From: Larix sibirica
Taxonomy: Eukaryota > Streptophyta > Pinopsida > Pinales > Pinaceae
DNA length: 11,584 nt
Direction of reading: 5' to 3'
Assembly: GCA_004151065.3 (NCBI GenBank)
Contig: NWUY0300107437.1
Span: 13,216 to 24,799, forward strand
In this document: positions 7,881 through 11,584 of the stretch, piece by piece
Numbering within the stretch: position 1 is the first letter of the stretch
How the letters are laid out: every line of letters begins with the position of its first letter
Notes under the pieces: generated by a model
The model's input: only the letters and a program-made list of their open reading frames with translations
Databases searched by the model: none
What the model was told of the DNA's origin: nothing
Position numbers and translations under genes: made by a program

Positions 7881-7950
7881 CCATGCATCCATGCAAACAT
7901 TCAAGCTAGGAAACCTTGAGTCAAATCCATGCATCTGTGCAAACATCCAA
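7881..7950. repeat. 24-bp direct repeat, period 46
   Basis: CCATGCATCCATGCAAACAT (7881) and CCATGCATCTGTGCAAACAT (7927) continue to 24 bases with 21 identical positions. Both lie inside the proposed U3 part of the copia LTR, where short repeated motifs often act as enhancer elements. A regulatory role is inference only. Confidence 0.6.
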
Positions 7951-8270
7951 ACTACCCCATACTGTCTATATATCAACACCTTCCTTTCAAATGACAAATG
8001 ATCCTCCTCCATGTAGGGAACCCTCTCGAGCAAGAAAGCAATATGCATGTGTCTAGCATGAATAATGTCACAAGTTGTCCAAATATCTCTAATGCTCCAA
8101 AGAGGAATGTCATGAAATCATTCAATTGATGTCAAGTAACCAATGAGTGAGCCACCTCCAATTTGAACATTCATCATGGACTATCAAGGGGATAATCATA
8201 CACCAGGTACACCAAATCTCATGAAGCACAACCAAACATGGTAAAAACATGTTCGTAATATCCCTAGGAG

Positions 8271-8640
8271 CTAACACTCCCTCTTTACAAGGAATTTTTT
8301 TTCACCAACACCTGTTGACTCCATCTACAAATCTACTAAACTTTCTATATGCTAGTTTGTACATGTTGCAATCTTGAAATCAACCCAAACATCCTCCATC
8401 AAAATATCACACCTCTCATCCTTAAGACAATTAGAAGGCTCATAAATTGAAGAAACCAATGCAATATGACTAGTATATCTTCTAGGAGGTATAATCATTA
8501 TAATTGAAAATTTGGGTGCTTTGACATGCTCTTGAGCCTCCTCAAAACTCAAAGGCTCTTTCATCTTTTTACTAGAATTTACAAGTGCCATTAGATCAAG
8601 TAACCTAAAAAGGACACCCTCTCTCACCCATTTAATCAAA
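8271..8640 (-). pseudogene. Copia polyprotein remnant (linker and C-terminal tail)
   Basis: A reverse frame from 8639 to 8352 (95 codons, first codon TTG, so the true start is unknown) continues in frame past stops at 8349 and 8325 to a final stop that overlaps the LTR start. The segment EPLSFEEAQEH, then PPRRYTSHIALVSSIYEPSN, resembles the linker between integrase and reverse transcriptase of plant copia polyproteins, where P-x-R-Y and EPSNFEEA-like strings recur. The final KKFLVKREC resembles the usual polyprotein end. The catalytic parts of reverse transcriptase and RNase H that should lie between are missing, so a large internal deletion is inferred. The upstream words TTKTLIKWVREGVLF, near 8660-8610, could be a GAG-pre-integrase trace. 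Assignment is moderate to weak, because similarity is judged by eye. Confidence 0.4.
8277..8287 (-). other. Polypurine tract before copia LTR
   Basis: On the minus strand AAAGAGGGAG directly precedes TGTTAG. Plant copia elements commonly show GAGGGGGAG|TGTTAG at this point, where plus-strand DNA synthesis is primed. Confidence 0.5.
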
Positions 8641-8664
8641 GTCTTTGTAGTAACATGAAAATGC

Positions 8665-8823
8665 CATCGTCTCTCACCGTCATAGTGAGGACCTTGGTGG
8701 GATACAAAAAAAGGTTTAGTTTTTTAGCAACATCGAATGACTATACAGTTTTGACTACATGGTCAAAATCTATGGGAACCATTAAATTGTTATATTTTGT
8801 GACTCCTTTAAGATTTAGGATCT
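8665..8823 (-). pseudogene. Second Ty3/gypsy-type protease remnant
   Basis: A reverse frame reads KILNLKGVTKYNNLMVPIDF, a degenerate stretch, a stop near 8746, then SFDVAKKLNLFLYPTKVLTMTV and DDG. Chromovirus-like gypsy proteases have this order: a strand ending in (L/V)IDSG, an HNFI segment, VAKKL, YPT and TVxVADG. The catalytic Asp appears kept in IDF, but the following Ser/Gly positions are altered, so the enzyme would be inactive. It differs clearly from the DEGA protease at 2451 and must come from another element. It sits directly behind the unidentified remnant at 8823-9605 and in front of the copia tail. The resemblance is by eye; I rate it plausible rather than certain. Confidence 0.45.
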
Positions 8824-9605
8824 TAGGTTGTAATTTCCTTGTCATGGTTTCCAATAGAATTGAATTGTATGCTTGCTTTGTTCTTTTCTTGGAACCTAGA
8901 TCTTATCAAGCTTTCTAAGACATGGAGGAATATATTTGCAATCAATTGTATTTGGTATTTTTTAGTAATAGTGTATTTTTTAGGCATGTATGATTCATTT
9001 ATGTTTTGTTGGATGTATGAGATTGAAGCTAATGATATTTTTATGGCTTCATTATCAATAATATATATCTCCATTGTAAATCTATTAGGTCAACTTGTTC
9101 TAATATGACCTCTTTCATGAACCATGCTCAATGAGTTTAGACTTATGGGAAAATTTTCATAGGGTTTGGATTCTATCATTGACTTATCTGTTTTTTTAAT
9201 TAATTGATCAACCCCTTCTCTATGCTCATTAATTATCCTTAATTCCTTGTCCTTGTCGACCTCTAAATTGTACCCATCTGTAATTTAATATGGTGGTTTC
9301 AAAATTCCTACTTCATTGTCATCCACTATTTTCAAATAATGTAGTGAATTATGCTCACATAAATATCTTGGAATCCATTTTTATCAAATTTGTGAAATAT
9401 ATTTCCCTTTTTTATTAATTCTACCAATTGACTTTGGGAATCTTCAATAAACTTGTCAATTTTATTTTTGTAACTCTTCTTAATAGACTTCATAATCCTA
9501 TCCATAATTTGTGAGGGACTACTAAATTCATCTTCATAACAATCATCCACTACTTGTGTTTCGTCATTATTACCAATGTTGGTGGTGAATACTATGTGGG
9601 ACCCA
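8823..9605 (-). pseudogene. Unidentified coding-like remnant, minus strand
   Basis: Two reverse frames form a nearly continuous product. The first runs from about 9605 to 9332 (GSHIVFTTNIGNNDETQVVD, then EFSSPSQIMDRIMKSIKKSY). A frame change near 9345 leads into the second (VDDNEVGILKPPY, stop, DGYNLEVDKDKELRIINEH), which continues through one more stop near 9086 to 8823 (MEIYIIDNEAIKISLASISY and RSRFQEKNKASIQFNSIGNH). The composition is Lys, Ile, Asn and Glu rich and charged, with no Cys/His cluster, signal peptide or hydrophobic membrane span. The bases just downstream look like a gypsy protease, so it may be the Gag part of that element, but I do not recognise any Gag hallmark. A host gene fragment is an alternative. 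No function is proposed. Confidence 0.4.
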
Positions 9606-9609
9606 CTTT

Positions 9610-10318
9610 TTATTTACCATGTATATTATGTATATAAAGTTGAATTTTCTTATTATATATAAATTGACTTTATAAAAATGAGCCTATTATTCCAAGTGAT
9701 AAAATATAAACTAATGATAATTTTTAGGGTGGGCAACTTTATGAATGGTCACATGTGCATTACAAGGTGACTTGTATGCCAAGAAAGGTATGGAATTGGT
9801 TGTTGGGTATGAATTGCAAGTCTATAGAGATAGTACAACGATGTATAGGCTGGTATGACAACTAGATTCGTTAGCTAATATAGTAAAACAACAGCAACAA
9901 TAAGTGTATGGAAAAAAATATAGACTTACTAAAATCGATAGTTTATTATACAGATTGATGTTACAATATTAAAGGAGACTTCCTCTAACTAACTCATACA
10001 TACGGTTGTAGAAACCATACAATTGGTGGAAAATAAAACAACATACAATAAAGTTGTATAGTATTATAGTGGCGGTTGGACTATACTTAACAATGGTTGT
10101 AGTATGTACATGATTTAATGGCAGAAGGGTATGGAATTTATCCTAGAAGACTCGGCTCTTATATCAAACATAGTAAATAATGTCAATTTATTGCATTTGA
10201 TAAAATAGTTCTTCATATATGTATATAAGAATATCTTGAATAATAAATAGTTGATAAGAAATGATAAGATGATGATTACAATGAGTTTCATGATAGTATA
10301 AAATGAGCTTGGTTTTAG
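9610..10318. other. AT-rich stretch, no gene; possible primer-binding site inside
   Basis: No convincing coding remnant is visible. AT-rich TATA-like words occur around 9620-9660. The copia reverse transcriptase remnant stops at its border (10319), so this stretch is probably the inserted or rearranged sequence that broke it. The only motif noted is the primer-binding-like word at 10154-10166. Confidence 0.4.
10154..10166 (-). other. Possible degraded tRNA-Met primer-binding site
   Basis: The minus strand reads TGATATAAGAGCC, which matches the plant initiator-tRNA primer-binding word TGGTATCAGAGCC at 11 of 13 positions. Such a site lies just inside the 5' LTR of copia elements. No clear LTR end (CA) precedes it, and a match this good could turn up by chance in a window of this size. 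Confidence 0.25.
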
Positions 10319-10605
10319 GTACTCTTAACATCCATTTGATGTAGTTTCTAGAAAAACTATGTTGCCATGCTTATAACCAATTAGATTGTTTTCATTTTTG
10401 TAGTAAGAGAAAATGTCTACTAATGTATAATTTCTTCCTTTTGAGAAAAACCATTTGCAACTAAACTTGTTTTGTACTTTTTAAGCATCCCTACTACCTT
10501 GTATTTGATTTTATAGAGACATTTGCAACCAATGAGTTTTCCCTTGGAGGTATCTTTGTGAGAGCCCATTTTTTAATTCATCTTGCATAACCTTTTCCCA
10601 ATATA
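10319..10605 (-). pseudogene. Ty1/copia reverse transcriptase N-terminal remnant
   Basis: Reverse frames contain, in order, WEKVMQDELKN near 10600-10570, GKLIGCKCLYKIKYKVVG near 10541-10488, YKTSLVANGFSQKEE near 10476-10432, and LHQMDVKS at about 10342-10319. These match the conserved start of copia reverse transcriptase: W-x-x-A-M-x-x-E, I-G-x-K-W-V-(Y/F)-K-x-K, ARLVAKGF-Q, and V-x-Q-(L/M)-D-V-K-(S/T)-A-F. The Trp of the second motif is Cys here. Frameshifts separate the first block from the second and the third from the fourth. The metal-binding Asp of QMDVK is kept, but the YVDD box and all of RNase H are missing beyond 10319. It continues the integrase remnant on the same strand, so both come from one element. 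Confidence 0.65.
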
Positions 10606-11047
10606 GGCTTATGTTGGTTTCTTCACAATCCCAAGGCTTAAAAGTTTTTTAAAGGTTAATTAACAAAGCACAATTCACTATACTAGATGTCTTACCTCTT
10701 TTTGGTCTACCTTCCTAGCTCATATCAAACAGCTCATCACAATAATCATCATCATTATAATTTGTCATAATAGGTGCCTCCTTCATTTTAGTCTACATTC
10801 CTAGCTCAATCAAGTAGCTCATCCAAGTGAGCATCATTATAGGTGTTGCACCACCACTTTGGTATTTTCTCTCTCTCATGCCATTACAAAAAAACACCAA
10901 ATTCTTACTTATTTGAGCTACTTCTAGCATACCCTTGGCTATCAAATTCATGGAAATCATGTTGAGAGGTTATTCCTACCTTTTGTTGATCTTCATTATC
11001 TATCGAAACTATGTTTCTATCCACTTCCTCTTCATTTTCAATGACTT
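10606..11047 (-). pseudogene. Degenerate copia linker between integrase and reverse transcriptase
   Basis: This segment joins the integrase and reverse transcriptase blocks and should encode the variable linker. Only short charged stretches in shifting frames can be read, such as KMKEAPIMTNYNDDDYCDEL near 10792-10733, which lies inside a local duplication. No domain is recognisable and stops are frequent. The assignment rests on position between two clear copia domains. Confidence 0.4.
10705..10845. repeat. Imperfect 86-bp tandem duplication
   Basis: GTCTACCTTCCTAGCTCA at 10705 recurs as GTCTACATTCCTAGCTCA at 10791. Both copies then show AGCTCATC, a (C)ATCATTATA word and a closing AGGTG (10772-10776 and 10841-10845). 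The second copy is shorter by several indels. It falls in the copia linker region, where repeats would have little coding constraint. Confidence 0.6.
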
Positions 11048-11497
11048 TCATATAAGATTTTGGATCTGATTTCTTTTGGAATAGTTTGCACTTTCATCAA
11101 CTAGCACATCACGACTAAGACATGATTTTTTAGTCTTAACATCAACCAACTTATAATATTTATGGTTGTCATTATACCCTGTGAACATCATTTTCTTCAA
11201 TGTTTCATCATTTTTGTTCATTTTTTCTTAGGAATCCATACATATACCATTGAAGCAAAAAATTCAAGATGATTTCTTGGGTTTTCATCTAGACCATGCT
11301 TCTTCTAGAGTCTTCTTGTGTATCAATTTTGTTGGATATTAGTTGAGAATATAAATGGATGTGTGTATTGCTTCACCCCAATACTTATAAAAAACAAACC
11401 TTTTTTCTAACGTACACCTATCCATCTCCATAATGGCATGTTTTTGCCTCTCTACCACTCCATTTTTCTACGAAATTTAGGATGTGATGTATTTCCT
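11048..11497 (-). pseudogene. Ty1/copia integrase core remnant
   Basis: One reverse frame without frameshift, broken by several stops, reads KNGVVERQKHAIMEMDRCTL near 11466-11407, then YWGEAIHTSIYILN, KTLEEAWS, and later MFTGYNDNHKYYKLVDVKTK and SRDVLVDES near 11120. This is the order of the copia integrase C-terminal half: NGVAER with the catalytic Glu, the W-A-E-A helix, T-P-E-E-x-W, F-(V/I)-G-Y, and (S/T)-R-D-V-x-F-(D/N)-E. Integrase inserts the DNA copy into the genome. The catalytic Glu (VER) is present. The upstream D-D part lies outside or is unreadable between 11497 and the window edge. In-frame stops include those after YILN, WSR and MDS. Family call is confident. Confidence 0.7.
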
Positions 11498-11584
11498 CTA
11501 AGTTCCTTCTTAAGTAGAGAAACAAGTAAATCCGATGCAACATGGGTTTGCACAATGTTGAACTTTGGTTGTCATTGATGTCAA
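11498..11584 (-). pseudogene. Upstream part of copia integrase, unreadable at window edge
   Basis: The integrase should continue here towards its first two catalytic Asp residues. I can read only SDLLVSLLKKELRG in another frame, which has no clear counterpart, so a shift or substitution decay is likely. The element runs off the window. Confidence 0.3.

Larger units (their letters stand above)
7140..8276 (-). mobile_element. Probable Ty1/copia-type 3' LTR (far end uncertain)
   Basis: Reading the minus strand, TGTTAG at 8276-8271 follows the purine tract AAAGAGGGAG, a typical junction between the polypurine tract and LTR of plant copia elements. The polyprotein remnant upstream ends in KKFLVKREC with its stop inside TGTTAG, which supports the border. 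Inside are a TATATATA stretch at 7581-7589, pyrimidine-rich TTCTCTTTCTCTTTC near 7486-7502 (minus strand), a 24-bp direct repeat at 7881 and 7927, and imperfect inverted repeats around 7357-7405. No terminal CA with a matching end, target duplication or primer-binding site was found, so the stated far end is only approximate. No second copy of this LTR is present in the window. Confidence 0.5.

Noticed and set aside
8655-9108. Forward open frames at 8655-8918 and 8839-9108
   Set aside because: Their Phe/Leu/Ile-rich text is the antisense of the Lys/Asn-rich reverse remnant, which reads more like protein.
1-11584. CRISPR array, tRNA, rRNA or bacterial operon
   Set aside because: No regularly spaced repeats, cloverleaf-like conserved words, ribosomal sequence or closely packed open frames were seen on either strand.

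Overview
The window looks like plant nuclear DNA, probably from a large, repeat-rich genome; a gymnosperm is possible but this is an inference only. It is AT-rich and has no intact gene, and almost every recognisable piece is a decayed retrotransposon. The diagnostic traces are the DUF4283-type ORF1 and endonuclease start of a plant LINE, a Ty3/gypsy Gag-protease with a DEGA active site, Ty1/copia integrase and reverse transcriptase pieces, and plant-type LTRs with TATA boxes. I see no host gene, tRNA, rRNA, CRISPR array or bacterial-style gene organisation.

Layout. Positions 1-1263 (+) hold one long frame without frameshifts but with 12 internal stops. It encodes a coiled-coil-rich protein of unknown function and ends at a G-run. 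An LTR in the same orientation follows from 1229 to about 2029, with a TATA box, AATAAA signals and a conserved hairpin motif. A second, related but truncated LTR (2087-2284) repeats the same TATA-region block and ends at two undetermined bases (2285-2286). From there the coding remnants are on the minus strand. A Ty3/gypsy Gag-zinc knuckle-protease frame (3773 to 2287) with seven internal stops is fused near 3770-3785 to a LINE relic: the endonuclease start at 3889, and ORF1 with DUF4283 from about 5560 to 3913.

Positions 5560-7140 are AT-rich with little recoverable content. A probable copia LTR on the minus strand runs from 8276 down to an unknown end near 7140. It is preceded by a polypurine tract and by the degenerate tail of a polyprotein whose stop codon overlaps the LTR start. 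Positions 8665-8823 (-) resemble a second gypsy-type protease of another lineage. Positions 8823-9605 (-) hold long coding-like remnants that I cannot identify. Positions 9610-10318 are AT-rich with one possible primer-binding site. From 11497 down to 10319 (-) lies a copia integrase core and the start of reverse transcriptase.

Nothing here works together as a pathway. The window is a graveyard of at least five retroelement insertions, mostly broken by point stops and fused at deletion or insertion junctions. The least explained items are the coiled-coil frame next to the first LTR and the unidentified minus-strand remnant at 8823-9605.
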